Made by a program: the position numbers and the translations under genes
The notes under the pieces: generated by a model
What the model saw: the letters and a program-made list of their open reading frames with translations, nothing else
Told to the model about the DNA's origin: nothing
Databases searched by the model: none
Assembly (NCBI RefSeq): GCF_014694385.1
Contig: NZ_JAAOCA010000017.1
Coordinates: 59,862 to 123,861, forward strand
Length of the DNA stretch: 64,000 bases
Direction of reading: 5' to 3'
Source: Pseudomonas typographi
GTDB lineage: Bacteria > Pseudomonadota > Gammaproteobacteria > Pseudomonadales > Pseudomonadaceae
Shown: positions 34,123 to 43,278 of the stretch, piece by piece
How positions within the stretch are numbered: position 1 is the stretch's first letter
Layout: every line of letters starts with the position of its first letter

Positions 34123-35880
34123 TCAGCACACCACGGAATTTCCCTGGGCCGCGGGCGTAACCCGCAGCACCTCTTGTACGCACACGTTACCGGCGGCCAA
34201 TTCCACCGTGGCGCCGATGCGCAAGGGGCGCATGCCGTCCTGGCAGGCCCGGGCGCGTAAGCGGGCCAACGGGGTGGCGGGCCCCACCTGGGCTTTGAGG
34301 CGGTCGGTCATCAACATGATCTCGTAGATCGCCATACGGCCCTTGTAGCCAGTGCCATGGCATTCATCGCAACCCACCGGGCTGAATACCCGCGCCGGCG
34401 CGGGGGCGCGCCAAGGGTGTATCAGCGCGTGCCAATCCTGCTCATTGATGGCGCCCGCGGCCTTGCAATATGGGCACAACGTTCGCAGCAACCGCTGCGC
34501 CATCACCCCCAGCAGCGTGGCGTTGATCAGGTGGTGAGGTACGCCCATTTCCTGCAACCGGGTAACGGCCGCCGGTGCGTCGTTGGTGTGCAATGTCGAA
34601 AGCACCAAGTGGCCCGTCAGTGCCGCTTGTACGGCCATGTGCGCGGTTTCCACGTCGCGGATTTCGCCCACCATGATGATGTCTGGGTCTTGCCGCATGA
34701 GTGCCCGTAAACCGCTGGCGAAGCCGAGGTTGATGTTATGCCGCACTTGCATCTGGTTCAGTGCCGGGTTCACCACCTCGATCGGGTCTTCGATGGTGCA
34801 CAGGTTTACTTCCGGCCGCGCCAGCTCATGCAATGTGGCGTACAACGTGGTGGTTTTGCCCGAGCCGGTTGGGCCCGTTACCAGGATGATGCCGTTTGGC
34901 TGGTGAATGATGCCTTGCCAGCGCGCCAACTGCGCACCCGCCAGGCCCAAGGCAGGGAGGTTCTGGAGCAGCAGTTCGGGGTTGAACAGGCGCACGACGG
35001 TTTTTTCGCCGAAGGCTGTCGGCAACGTGGATACCCGCAGTTCGATGGCCTTGCCTTGCGCGGTGGTATGGCGAAAGCGGCCATCTTGGGGCTTGCGCTT
35101 CTCGGCAAGGTTGAGTTGGCCCAAGCTTTTGAGCCGGCTGGTGACGGCGGTGGCCACCGCCGTGGGCAGGCTGTACACGCACAGCAACATGCCATCGATG
35201 CGCAGCCGTACCTGCGCTTGCTCACTGCGCGGTTCCAGGTGGATGTCACTGGCGCCTTGCTCGAAGGCATAGTTCAGCAGCCAGTTGATGATATCGCTGA
35301 CGGGAGCCTGCTCCCCCTCGGGCGGTGCGGGCAACCGCTGCAGCGCCGCCAACCCGGCCTGGGCGGCCTGCTGTGCGCCGTTTACCGAGTGGGCCAGGTG
35401 AAACAACTGGCCAATCAGGTGCTCGATTACCTGCGGGTTGGCCACCACCCGTTCGATACGCCGCCGGGTGGCGGTCGCCAACCCGGCGACCCAGCCGGTT
35501 ACCCACGGCTCGGCAGTCGCGACCACTACATGCTCAGGGGCCACCTCCAACGGAAGGATCTGGTGGTATTTGGCGAAAGCGGCTGATACTTGAGACGTCA
35601 CACTGGCCACATCCAGCCGGAACGGGTCGATACGCCGGTAAGGCAAGCCCGCTTGCTCCGCCAGCCATTGCGTCAGCTGTTCCAGGCACAGCGGCTGGCC
35701 CTTGGGGCCTGGGAATTGCCGCTGGGCGAGGGTGAGCAACGGATGTTGGCCGGGCTTGTGTGCCTGCAGGGTAGGGGTGATGTCGGCGGGGGAAATAAGC
35801 GTTTGCTGCGCCAATTGTTGAAGCAGAGCGTGCAGTTGTAAGGGGCGATTGCCGCCGATAGGTTCGCTGAGCATGGGCAC
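34123..35880 (-). CDS. Orphan GspE/PilB-type secretion ATPase
   Basis: Protein of 585 residues. The N-terminal MshEN/T2SSE_N-like region is about 1-150. The ATPase has the Arg-rich SDIHLEPRSEQAQVRLRIDG (about 213), Walker A GPTGSGKT (about 342), Asp box TIEDPIEV, Walker B ALMRQDPDIIMVGEIRD and His box GHLVLSTLHTNDA. A zinc-type CPYC...CDEC pair (about 480 and 512) is kept. No other T2SS or pilus gene is nearby, so its secretion partner is unknown. P. aeruginosa carries a counterpart at this locus. Two closely spaced starts exist (35880, 35874). Confidence 0.9.
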   Translation of the reverse strand: MPMLSEPIGGNRPLQLHALLQQLAQQTLISPADITPTLQAHKPGQHPLLTLAQRQFPGPKGQPLCLEQLTQWLAEQAGLPYRRIDPFRLDVASVTSQVSAAFAKYHQILPLEVAPEHVVVATAEPWVTGWVAGLATATRRRIERVVANPQVIEHLIGQLFHLAHSVNGAQQAAQAGLAALQRLPAPPEGEQAPVSDIINWLLNYAFEQGASDIHLEPRSEQAQVRLRIDGMLLCVYSLPTAVATAVTSRLKSLGQLNLAEKRKPQDGRFRHTTAQGKAIELRVSTLPTAFGEKTVVRLFNPELLLQNLPALGLAGAQLARWQGIIHQPNGIILVTGPTGSGKTTTLYATLHELARPEVNLCTIEDPIEVVNPALNQMQVRHNINLGFASGLRALMRQDPDIIMVGEIRDVETAHMAVQAALTGHLVLSTLHTNDAPAAVTRLQEMGVPHHLINATLLGVMAQRLLRTLCPYCKAAGAINEQDWHALIHPWRAPAPARVFSPVGCDECHGTGYKGRMAIYEIMLMTDRLKAQVGPATPLARLRARACQDGMRPLRIGATVELAAGNVCVQEVLRVTPAAQGNSVVC

Positions 35881-35971
35881 CCTGCCAGATCATGACCGTC
35901 CGTGGTCGATGGGTGCAGCATAGTGCGTAGCGGCGCGGGTGCCAGGCCAAGCCGTCACAGGATATGACCGC

Positions 35972-36289
35972 TCAGGCCAAGGCCGCCATTGGGCGTACCG
36001 CTTCCAGTACCACGTCGTCTACGTCCACCAGGCCACGCATGCGCTGCGCAATCAACTGCGCACGGTGCCAACTCACCTGCGCCACTTCGAGCTCCAGACG
36101 CAGTACCCCGTGCTGCACCTGCAGGTGGGCATGGTGGGCCATCAAGTACTGCATGGCGAGCAGGTTCATTACCCGGCAAGCCACGTCTGGCTGGGGCTGT
36201 GCATTCAGCACAAAGCGCACGCATTCAGTGGCAAGGTCACGTGCCCAGGGGTCGTTGCGTGTGGGCGTATCGAGGCTGTGCAGGGTCAT
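35972..36289 (-). CDS. Conserved-looking hypothetical protein, 105 residues
   Basis: ATG at 36289 with GGAGGAG 6 bases upstream, the best SD among overlapping frames in this stretch. The sequence starts MTLHSLDTPTRNDPWARDLA and looks soluble and helical, rich in His, Gln and Val. No known domain is recognised. An overlapping + frame of similar length lacks an SD and is Arg/Ser-rich, typical of shadow ORFs. Confidence 0.55.
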   Translation of the reverse strand: MTLHSLDTPTRNDPWARDLATECVRFVLNAQPQPDVACRVMNLLAMQYLMAHHAHLQVQHGVLRLELEVAQVSWHRAQLIAQRMRGLVDVDDVVLEAVRPMAALA

Positions 36290-36373
36290 GGTCGGCTCCT
36301 CCGGCGGTGCCGATAGTGTGCACCGCTGGGCAGGTTATTGCTTTGCTAGCTATCCCTGATTTCGCCTTTTATG

Positions 36374-36387
36374 GAATTATTTAATTC
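36374..36387. promoter_or_regulatory. Perfect AT palindrome upstream of Lrp-type gene
   Basis: GAATTATTTAATTC (6+2+6) ends 26 bases before the regulator ATG, in an unusually AT-rich patch. The centre resembles the AT-rich symmetric core of Lrp/AsnC sites, so autoregulation is a natural reading. Confidence 0.45.
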
Positions 36388-36413
36388 TCTTTCGTTCATT
36401 AATGGGAATTTTT

Positions 36414-36884
36414 ATGCGGGTAACGCTAGATTCGTTCGATCGTCGTATTCTTGAAGTGCTGCAGGAAGATGCCACGCTCTCTACTGCGCAGGTGGCTGAG
36501 CGGGTGGGGCTGTCGCAGTCGCCATGCTGGCGGCGGATACAGCGGCTCAAGGAAGAGGGGGTAATTCGCGCCCAGGTATCGCTGCTGGACCGCAAGAAAA
36601 TCGGCCTGAACACCCAGATATTCGCGGCAGTGAAGCTTAACGCCCACGGGCGCTCGAACTTTACGGAGTTTACCGAGGCCGTTCGCGGCTTTCCCGAGGT
36701 GATGGAGTGTTATGTATTGATGGGCGCGGTGGATTTCATGCTGCGTATCGTCACCTCGGACATCGAAGCCTACGAGCGGTTTTTCTTCGAAAAATTATCT
36801 TTGGTACCGGGCATACAGGAGGTGAACTCGACCGTGGCCCTGTCGGAGATCAAGTCCACCACCCGTTTGCCGGTCAACGCTTGA
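36414..36884 (+). CDS. Lrp/AsnC family transcriptional regulator
   Basis: Protein of 156 residues. The N-terminal HTH (about 4-60) has LDSFDRRILEVLQEDATLSTAQVAERVGLSQSPCWRRIQRLKEEGVI. The C-terminal RAM/ligand domain contains VMECYVLMGAVDFMLRIVTSDIEAYERF. The ATG at 36414 has GGGAA 5 bases upstream; the ATG at 36402 has none. No amino-acid gene is beside it, so the target is unclear. Its 3' end overlaps the convergent CYTH-CHAD gene by 11 bases. Confidence 0.92.
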   Translation: MRVTLDSFDRRILEVLQEDATLSTAQVAERVGLSQSPCWRRIQRLKEEGVIRAQVSLLDRKKIGLNTQIFAAVKLNAHGRSNFTEFTEAVRGFPEVMECYVLMGAVDFMLRIVTSDIEAYERFFFEKLSLVPGIQEVNSTVALSEIKSTTRLPVNA

Positions 36885-38241
36885 CCAGTTGCTTCCAGCC
36901 CGGGTGGCGCGACAGCGCCAAGGCTTGTGCTTCGCGGGCTTGGAGCGTCTGCTCGTTGATCGGCGCCTCGGCCAGCTCATGCAGGCGGTTAAGCTCACCG
37001 TACAGGCGGTCGGCCTCGGGTAGCTCCAGCGCAAGGCGGGCATAGCGCAGCCACACCTTCAGGCGCTCCAATCGTGGCAGTTGCTCGGCAAGGTCTTCGG
37101 GCTGCCGGCGGTAGAGGTCGAGTTGCAGCGCGGCGCCTTCGTCGCCGATGAACGTAGCCAGCCAGGTGGCCACCGGCACGGCACCGAGCTTGGCACCGCG
37201 CCCCTTGCGTTCGGTTTTCCAGGCTTCAGCCAGCAGCCATTGCGATAGGCTTAGCGAAAAGTGCCCCCAGCGAGGGTCGTGTAGCTCTTCGGCGAATTGC
37301 TCTGGCGCCCCCTGGCGCACATCTTCATCGGCATTGCCGGCGTCTACCAGCGGGCGCCAATCTTCGAGTAGCTCATCGAGGGCGCGGCGCAGTTCGTGGG
37401 TGCTGCTGCGCGGTGCCGCCAGGCCAAGGCTGCCCAGCAAGGCGCGCAGTTCGACCAGGCGCTGCAGCCACTCTTGCAGCAAGCGCCAATGCCCGTTGAA
37501 GCGGTATTGCTCGGCCAGCCGCTGGCTACTGCCCAACAGGTGCCAAGCCAGGGCGGTGAAGGCGTCGTCCAGGGGTGTTTCCGCGCCCAGCTCAGGCGCC
37601 GGCAAGGTCAGGGCGTAGCTGTCTGGGTCGAACAGGCGATAGCCGCGTTCGGCTTTGCTGATGTCGCACGGCATCAGCGCCAGCGTTTGCGCCAGCTCAG
37701 CGGCCAGCTCCAGCAATGCTGCCGGTTCGCCCTCACGCAGTTCCAGCTCCAGTTCGCAGATTTCTTCCTTGTGCTTGCCCGCCACCACGTGGCCGAGGTC
37801 TAGCGCGGCTTCCAGCACCACCTTGGCCTTGCCACGGCCCCAAGCGATTTCGGCTTTTTCGCGCACGAAATCAGTCGTGAAGATCGGTTTGAGGGTTTTT
37901 TTATCGAGCTCGGCCAAGGCGGCGGGCCAACAATCGTCGGTGAGTTTTTTAAGGTCCAGCTTGGGTTTGTCCAGGTACCAGTCGTACTCGTTGCGCTCGG
38001 ACAAACCGGCAACGCTCTGGCCGCGGGCTTTGAGGGTCTGGATCAGTTGCTCGCCGTCTTTGCGCAGGCGCAACGCGACCTTGGCGGCGGCCAGGTCACG
38101 AGCCGGGGTGTCGAAGTACTGGTTGGCCAGTTCGTGGCGCGACCAGCCGCTTTTATTGCGCTTTTTCAGCAGGGGGTGCTCGCGCAGGGCGGCCAACGTG
38201 TCGCGGCTGACCCGCAGTTTGATTTCGGTTTCTTTGTGCAT
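36874..38241 (-). CDS. CYTH-CHAD domain inorganic triphosphatase (YgiF-like)
   Basis: Protein of 455 residues. The N-terminal CYTH tunnel domain (about 1-200) has the ETEIKLRV (ExExK) signature at 4-11 and ELELELREG. The C-terminal helical CHAD domain (about 225-445) has conserved His and Arg such as HELRRALDELLEDWRPL and WLRYARLALE. CYTH enzymes cleave triphosphate; CHAD domains are reported to bind polyphosphate. With ppk and ppx in the same window it fits polyphosphate metabolism, but it is 28 kb away. Confidence 0.9.
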   Translation of the reverse strand: MHKETEIKLRVSRDTLAALREHPLLKKRNKSGWSRHELANQYFDTPARDLAAAKVALRLRKDGEQLIQTLKARGQSVAGLSERNEYDWYLDKPKLDLKKLTDDCWPAALAELDKKTLKPIFTTDFVREKAEIAWGRGKAKVVLEAALDLGHVVAGKHKEEICELELELREGEPAALLELAAELAQTLALMPCDISKAERGYRLFDPDSYALTLPAPELGAETPLDDAFTALAWHLLGSSQRLAEQYRFNGHWRLLQEWLQRLVELRALLGSLGLAAPRSSTHELRRALDELLEDWRPLVDAGNADEDVRQGAPEQFAEELHDPRWGHFSLSLSQWLLAEAWKTERKGRGAKLGAVPVATWLATFIGDEGAALQLDLYRRQPEDLAEQLPRLERLKVWLRYARLALELPEADRLYGELNRLHELAEAPINEQTLQAREAQALALSRHPGWKQLVKR

Positions 38242-38378
38242 GGCAGGTTGGAATCCAGCGCCGCAAGGGCAATAGCGTAACTGCGAAGAAGGCGCCCAGT
38301 GTAACGCACCCGGGCCGCAACCGGTTTATTCCAGCGTGCAGATGGTTCTATGATGGGGGCTGAACCGGGAGAAAACCG

Positions 38379-39527
38379 ATGCCATTGCCGCCCCTTAAAG
38401 CGCAGTTCGCTGCGTTGATCGCCACGCCTTCGGTGAGTTGCACCCAGCCCGCGTTGGATATGCCCAACCTGCCGGTCATCAACCTGCTGGCCAACTGGCT
38501 GGGCGACCTGGGCTTCAACTGCCAGGTGCATCCGGTCGCCCCCGGCAAGGCCAACCTGCTCGCCAGCTTCGGCAGCGGCCCGGGGGGGTTGGTGTTGGCC
38601 GGGCACAGTGACACGGTGCCGTTCGACGAAAGCTTGTGGCAAACCGACCCACTCAAGCTCAGCGAAGCCGGTGACCGTTGGCTGGGCTTGGGCGTGTGTG
38701 ACATGAAAGGTTTCTTCCCTCTGGTGATCGAAGCGGTGCAGCCGTTGCTGTCACAGCCCTTCAAACAACCGTTGCTGGTGCTGGCCACCTGCGATGAAGA
38801 AAGCTCGATGGCCGGTGCCAAGGCCCTGGCCGAAGCCGGCCGGCCGCTGGGACGCGCGGCGGTGATTGGTGAGCCCACCGGCCTTAAGCCCATCCGCTTG
38901 CACAAGGGCGTGATGATGGAGCGCATCGATATATTGGGGCGCAGCGGCCATTCATCAGACCCCACCCTTGGCCACAGCGCTCTGGAGGCCATGCATGCCG
39001 CCATGGGTGAGCTGATAGCCCTACGCCAGCAATGGCAGGTGGCGTACAATAACCCCCAATTTGGCGTGCCCCACCCCACCCTCAACCTGGGCTGCATCCA
39101 TGGTGGAGACAACCCCAATCGCATTTGCGGGCAGTGTTCGTTGGAATTCGACCTGCGCCCGCTGCCGGGCATGGACCCCGCGCAACTGCGCGCCGCGATC
39201 CAGCAGAAACTGCGGCCAGTGGCCGAGCGCTACCAGGTGAAGATCGATTACGCGCCCCTGTTTGCCGAAGTGTCCCCCTTCGAGCAGGCTGCCGACGCCG
39301 AACTGGTACGGGTGGCCGAGCGGCTGACCGGCCACCGCGCGGAGGCTGTAGCGTTCGGCACCGAGGCGCCGTATTTTCAGAGGCTGGGCTGCGAAACCCT
39401 GGTGTTGGGCCCTGGTGATATCCGCTGCGCCCACCAGCCAGGGGAATACCTTGAATTGTCACGTTTGCAGCCTACGGTGCGTCTACTGCGTGAGTTGATT
39501 CAACATTACTGCCTGGGCCCGGCTTGA
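38379..39527 (+). CDS. argE: Acetylornithine deacetylase
   Basis: Protein of 382 residues, M20 metallopeptidase family. Metal and catalytic motifs: LAGHSDTVPFDE (His/Asp, about 73-84), GLGVCDMKGFF (bridging Asp), CDEESSMAGAKAL (catalytic Glu pair) and the late HQPGEYLELS His. It removes acetate from N-acetylornithine. The presence of argE next to argA is notable because Pseudomonas mainly uses the ArgJ acetyl-cycle. Confidence 0.9.
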   Translation: MPLPPLKAQFAALIATPSVSCTQPALDMPNLPVINLLANWLGDLGFNCQVHPVAPGKANLLASFGSGPGGLVLAGHSDTVPFDESLWQTDPLKLSEAGDRWLGLGVCDMKGFFPLVIEAVQPLLSQPFKQPLLVLATCDEESSMAGAKALAEAGRPLGRAAVIGEPTGLKPIRLHKGVMMERIDILGRSGHSSDPTLGHSALEAMHAAMGELIALRQQWQVAYNNPQFGVPHPTLNLGCIHGGDNPNRICGQCSLEFDLRPLPGMDPAQLRAAIQQKLRPVAERYQVKIDYAPLFAEVSPFEQAADAELVRVAERLTGHRAEAVAFGTEAPYFQRLGCETLVLGPGDIRCAHQPGEYLELSRLQPTVRLLRELIQHYCLGPA

Positions 39528-39655
39528 ATAGCCGCGGCCTACCTACGTATTCCCGCCACAAGGAGCACGCGCGTGTCGCCAAGCCTGTTACGACGATAAC
39601 CCACTTACCTCGTTGCATCGCGCTTTCGTCTTGAACTGCCACAGGCCCCTGTCTG

Positions 39656-40975
39656 ATGCCCGAATACGTTAACTGGCTACGCCACGCTTCGCCTTATATC
39701 AATGCCCACCGCGACCGCACCTTTGTGGTGATGCTGCCCGGTGACGGGGTGGCGCACCCCAACTTTGGCAACATCGTGCATGACCTGGTGTTGCTGCACA
39801 GCCTGGGCGTGCGCCTGGTGCTGGTGCATGGTTCGCGCCCACAAATCGAAAGCCGCCTGGCCGCCCGCGGTATTCCCGCGCATTACCACAACGGCCTGCG
39901 CATTACCGATACGCCCACGCTCGAATGCGTGATCGACGCGGTCGGGCACCTGCGCATAGCCATCGAAGCTCGGTTGTCGATGGACATGGCCTCCTCGCCC
40001 ATGCAGGGGGCGCGCTTGCGTGTGGTTGGCGGCAACTTGGTGACCGCCAAGCCCATCGGCGTGCTGGAAGGGATTGACTACCACCACACCGGTGAGGTGC
40101 GCCGCATCGATCGCAAAGGGATCAACCGCCTGCTCGATGAGCGTGCCATCGTGCTGTTGTCGCCGCTGGGCTACTCGCCCACTGGCGAGATTTTCAACAT
40201 CGCCTGTGAAGACGTTGCCACCCGGGCGGCGGTGGACCTTGGCGCCGATAAGCTGCTGTTGTTCGGCGCCGAACCCGGCTTGCTCGACGCACAGGGCCGG
40301 CTGGTGCGTGAGATCAGCCCGTTGCAGGTGCCCGCACACCTGGAACGCCTGGGGCCCCATGAATACCAGGGCGAATTGCTCGATGCCGCGGCCCAGGCCT
40401 GCCGGGGCGGGGTTCCCCGTAGCCATATCGTCAGCTATGCCGAAGATGGTGCGCTGCTCAGTGAGCTGTTCACCCGCGCCGGTAACGGCACCCTGGTGGC
40501 CCAGGAGCAATTCGAGCGCGTGCGTGAAGCGAACATCGGCGATGTAGGCGGGCTGATCGAACTGATCAGCCCGCTTGAGGATCAGGGTATTTTGGTGCGC
40601 CGGTCGCGAGAAGTTCTGGAGCGGGAAATCGAACACTTCAGCGTGGTCGAGCGGGAGGGCATGATCATCGCCTGCGCCGCGCTGTACCCGATCGCCGATT
40701 CCGATGCGGGCGAACTGGCCTGCCTGGCAGTGAACCCTGAGTACCGCCATGGCGGCCGGGGCGACGAGTTACTCGAACGCATCGAAGAGCGCGCCAAGGC
40801 AGCGGGGCTGAACACCCTGTTCGTGCTCACGACCCGCACGGCGCACTGGTTCCGCGAGCGCGGGTTTATCCCCAGCGGGGTGGAACGGCTACCGGCGGCC
40901 CGGGCCTCGCTGTACAACTACCAACGCAATTCGAAAATATTCGAAAAAACGCTGGGCAACAGCGGCAAGCGTTGA
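39656..40975 (+). CDS. argA: N-acetylglutamate synthase
   Basis: Protein of 439 residues. The N-terminal amino-acid-kinase domain (about 1-290) has VVMLPGDGVAHPNFGNIVHDL and VLVHGSRPQIESRLAARGI. The C-terminal GNAT domain (about 290-430) has LACLAVNPEYRHGGRGDELLERIEE (acetyl-CoA loop) and VLTTRTAHWFRERGF. It makes the first arginine intermediate and is normally inhibited by arginine through the kinase-like domain. The 128-base gap after argE suggests a separate promoter. Confidence 0.95.
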   Translation: MPEYVNWLRHASPYINAHRDRTFVVMLPGDGVAHPNFGNIVHDLVLLHSLGVRLVLVHGSRPQIESRLAARGIPAHYHNGLRITDTPTLECVIDAVGHLRIAIEARLSMDMASSPMQGARLRVVGGNLVTAKPIGVLEGIDYHHTGEVRRIDRKGINRLLDERAIVLLSPLGYSPTGEIFNIACEDVATRAAVDLGADKLLLFGAEPGLLDAQGRLVREISPLQVPAHLERLGPHEYQGELLDAAAQACRGGVPRSHIVSYAEDGALLSELFTRAGNGTLVAQEQFERVREANIGDVGGLIELISPLEDQGILVRRSREVLEREIEHFSVVEREGMIIACAALYPIADSDAGELACLAVNPEYRHGGRGDELLERIEERAKAAGLNTLFVLTTRTAHWFRERGFIPSGVERLPAARASLYNYQRNSKIFEKTLGNSGKR

Positions 40976-41002
40976 AAACCCGCATGCCGCACAGCGATAG
41001 GC

Positions 41003-42601
41003 TCAATGGCTGATGGCCAAAATGCTGGCTTGGTAAGCTGCCACGAACAGGTCGAAATCGCCCACTTCTTCCTGCTCCATGGCGGCTTGCTTGGCGATGG
41101 ATTCCCGCGCCTGCTGGTCGAAGCGCCGTTGCTCCTCGACGCTTAACGCTTGCCCACGCAAGTAATCGGCGTGGGCTTCGCTCTGGCGCAGGGAGAAGGC
41201 GATGAAGCCTTCCTTGTTCGCTTGCATGGCGGCCAACACCTGCGCCGAGGGCGTCAGGGTAGGGTCGGCAAGCTTGGCCTGTTGTGCGGCCAATGCCTGG
41301 GCATGGGCGCTTTCGCCGTTGGCACGGTCGAGCAGGGCGGCGATCGGGGCGATTCGCTCAAGCAATTCGCCCGCCCAGGCCTGCAAGCTGATGGCTTGGC
41401 CGTCGCGCTGCAGTTGCAAACCGGGGCGGCGGCCTTCCTTCACCACACTCAAAAAATTAGTGGTGCAGGCGTCACACTCGCTGCCTTGCAGCAGCGGGCT
41501 GGTTTCCAGCGCGCAGTACAGCAGGAAGGCATCGAGGAACTTGGCCTCGGCCAGGTCGACGCCGGTGGGCAGGAACGGGTTGATGTCCAGGCAGCGAACT
41601 TCGACGTACTGCACGCCTCGGGCATTCAAGGCCTGGATCGGCCGCTCGCCGGGGTAGGTCACGCGCTTGGGGCGGATGTTGGAGTAGTACTCGTTTTCAA
41701 TCTGCAGGATGTTGGTATTGAGCTGCAGCCATTCGCCGTCTTTGTGAGTGCCGATTTCCTGGTACGGCGGGTAAGGCGTGGCCACGGCCTTGCGCAGGCT
41801 TTCGGTGTAGCTGGGTAGGTCGTTGTAGCAGGGGGTAAGGCCGGCTTGGGCATTGTTCTGGTAGCCCAGGTCGCTCATGCGCAGGCTGGTGGCATAGGGC
41901 AAGTACAGGGTGGTGGCATCGAAGGTGTCCAACTGATGCGCCCGCCCGCGCAAAAAGCCTGCGTCCAGCGCGGGTGAGGCGCCGAACAGGTACATCAATA
42001 ACCAGCTGTAGCGGCGGAAATTACGGACCAAGCCGATATAGGCCGTGGATTGGTAATCCCGGTCGGTGCCGCTACCGCCCTCGGCGTCACGCAGCAAAGG
42101 CCACACCGCGTCGGGAATCGAGAAGTTATAGTGGATGCCAGCAATGCATTGCATGGTTTTGCCATAGCGCACCGCCAGGCCCTTGCGGTACACATGCTTG
42201 AGCTGGCCGATGTTCGACGTGCCATACCAGGCGATCGGAATATCTTCTTCGGCCGGCAGCACGCATGGCATCGACGGGCTCCACAGCAACTCGCTGCCCA
42301 GCCCGCTATAGGCGAAGCGGTGGATCGATTCCAGGCTTTGCAGCGTCGCCGCCGGGTCGGCCAGTGCTGGCGTGATGAACTCAAGCAGCGCTTCGGAATA
42401 GTCCGTGGTGAGCTGTTCATGGGTCAGCGCCGCCCCTAGCGCCTCGGGGTGCGGGGTCTGCGCCAGGCGCCCATCGGCCGTAACGCGCAGGCATTCGCGT
42501 TCGATACCGTGCAGGCACTGCGTGAGCAGGCTCAGGTTGGCAGGCTCGCCCAGCAAGTGCAGGCGGCGATTAAGAAGTTCGCTCAAGTCTTGTTCCTTCA
42601 C
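41003..42601 (-). CDS. gshA: Glutamate-cysteine ligase
   Basis: Protein of 532 residues, class I gamma-proteobacterial GCS. It starts [29 protein letters not shown] (about 31) is the catalytic Glu region; [12 protein letters not shown] (about 67) and [15 protein letters not shown] (about 325) bind metal and substrate. It catalyses the first step of glutathione synthesis; a ChaC-type glutathione-degrading enzyme is also in this window. It is convergent with argA across 27 bases. Repeat copy C lies in its 293-base upstream region. Confidence 0.95.
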   Translation of the reverse strand: MKEQDLSELLNRRLHLLGEPANLSLLTQCLHGIERECLRVTADGRLAQTPHPEALGAALTHEQLTTDYSEALLEFITPALADPAATLQSLESIHRFAYSGLGSELLWSPSMPCVLPAEEDIPIAWYGTSNIGQLKHVYRKGLAVRYGKTMQCIAGIHYNFSIPDAVWPLLRDAEGGSGTDRDYQSTAYIGLVRNFRRYSWLLMYLFGASPALDAGFLRGRAHQLDTFDATTLYLPYATSLRMSDLGYQNNAQAGLTPCYNDLPSYTESLRKAVATPYPPYQEIGTHKDGEWLQLNTNILQIENEYYSNIRPKRVTYPGERPIQALNARGVQYVEVRCLDINPFLPTGVDLAEAKFLDAFLLYCALETSPLLQGSECDACTTNFLSVVKEGRRPGLQLQRDGQAISLQAWAGELLERIAPIAALLDRANGESAHAQALAAQQAKLADPTLTPSAQVLAAMQANKEGFIAFSLRQSEAHADYLRGQALSVEEQRRFDQQARESIAKQAAMEQEEVGDFDLFVAAYQASILAISH

Positions 42602-42691
42602 GCATCGATCGCCCCGATATGGGGGGTGGATCGATCGGTTACAAGGGTATGCCCATTACCGGCGTGGTCGCCTGGTTCGGCTTGGCTGCCA

Positions 42692-42850
42692 GTGCGGTGT
42701 TTCAGGCGTTGGCTGCACGCTTTCGACAGTGCCTTTTGCTGCCAGGTGGTTGCCCCTCCTCGCCATAGCCCCGCTATAGCGCGTTATGGCGCCTTGCCCG
42801 ACAGCGACACCCACACGTCAATGCGTGTGCGAACTTCTGAAACACCATAC
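42692..42850. repeat. Dispersed inverted-repeat element, copy C (best preserved)
   Basis: 159 bases. Left arm GTGCGGTGTTTCAGGCGTTG; the right arm in reverse is GTATGGTGTTTCAGAAGTTC. Both are preceded by GCCA, so the inverted repeat is about 30 bases with an identical GGTGTTTCAG core. The interior in reverse orientation carries TGTCGGGCAAGGCG, GGGGCTATGGCGAGGAGGGG and GGCAGCAAAAGGCACTGTC, which align with copy D over the whole length with one 1-base gap. It lies 44 bases past the thioesterase stop and upstream of gshA. Confidence 0.8.
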
Positions 42851-42894
42851 TGGCGCCTGTTGGCGCGACACTAACCCAACCTGGGGCGGTTCGG

Positions 42895-43278
42895 CTATAG
42901 AGCCGCGAAGGTGGCCTGGGCCTTGGCCATCAGTTTGTCGTTTTGCAGCACTTCGGCCTCGACCACCAGCGTGCGCCGCCCGGCATGGATCACCTTGGCC
43001 AGGCACACCACGTCGCCATCGGCCACGGCGCGGATATAGTTGATCTTGCATTCGAGCGTCACACTGGCCTTGTCGAAGCCATGGGACATGGAGCATGCCA
43101 AGCCCATGGCGACATCTACCAGGCTGAACATGGCGCCGCCATGCAACTTGCCCAGGCGGTTGCGCAGCGGTTCGGTAAGGGCCAGGCCAACCTCGGCCAG
43201 CCCCTCTTCGAGCCGCAGCACGCGGCAGCCCAATAACTGGCTGAATGGGCTTTGTACGTAGTCGTCGGGCAAGTCCAT
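42895..43278 (-). CDS. PaaI-family hotdog thioesterase
   Basis: Protein of 127 residues. The hotdog fold motif NRLGKLHGGAMFSLVDVAMGLACS (about 41-64) contains the HGG and catalytic Asp. Acyl-CoA thioesterase activity is expected; substrate unknown. It starts with a 1-base overlap on the tex stop (TGATG at 43276-43280), so translation is coupled to tex. Confidence 0.88.
   Translation of the reverse strand: MDLPDDYVQSPFSQLLGCRVLRLEEGLAEVGLALTEPLRNRLGKLHGGAMFSLVDVAMGLACSMSHGFDKASVTLECKINYIRAVADGDVVCLAKVIHAGRRTLVVEAEVLQNDKLMAKAQATFAAL

Noticed and set aside
39528..39655. ArgR box upstream of argA
   Set aside because: TGTCGC occurs near 39574 but the rest of the Pseudomonas ArgR half-site pattern is missing.
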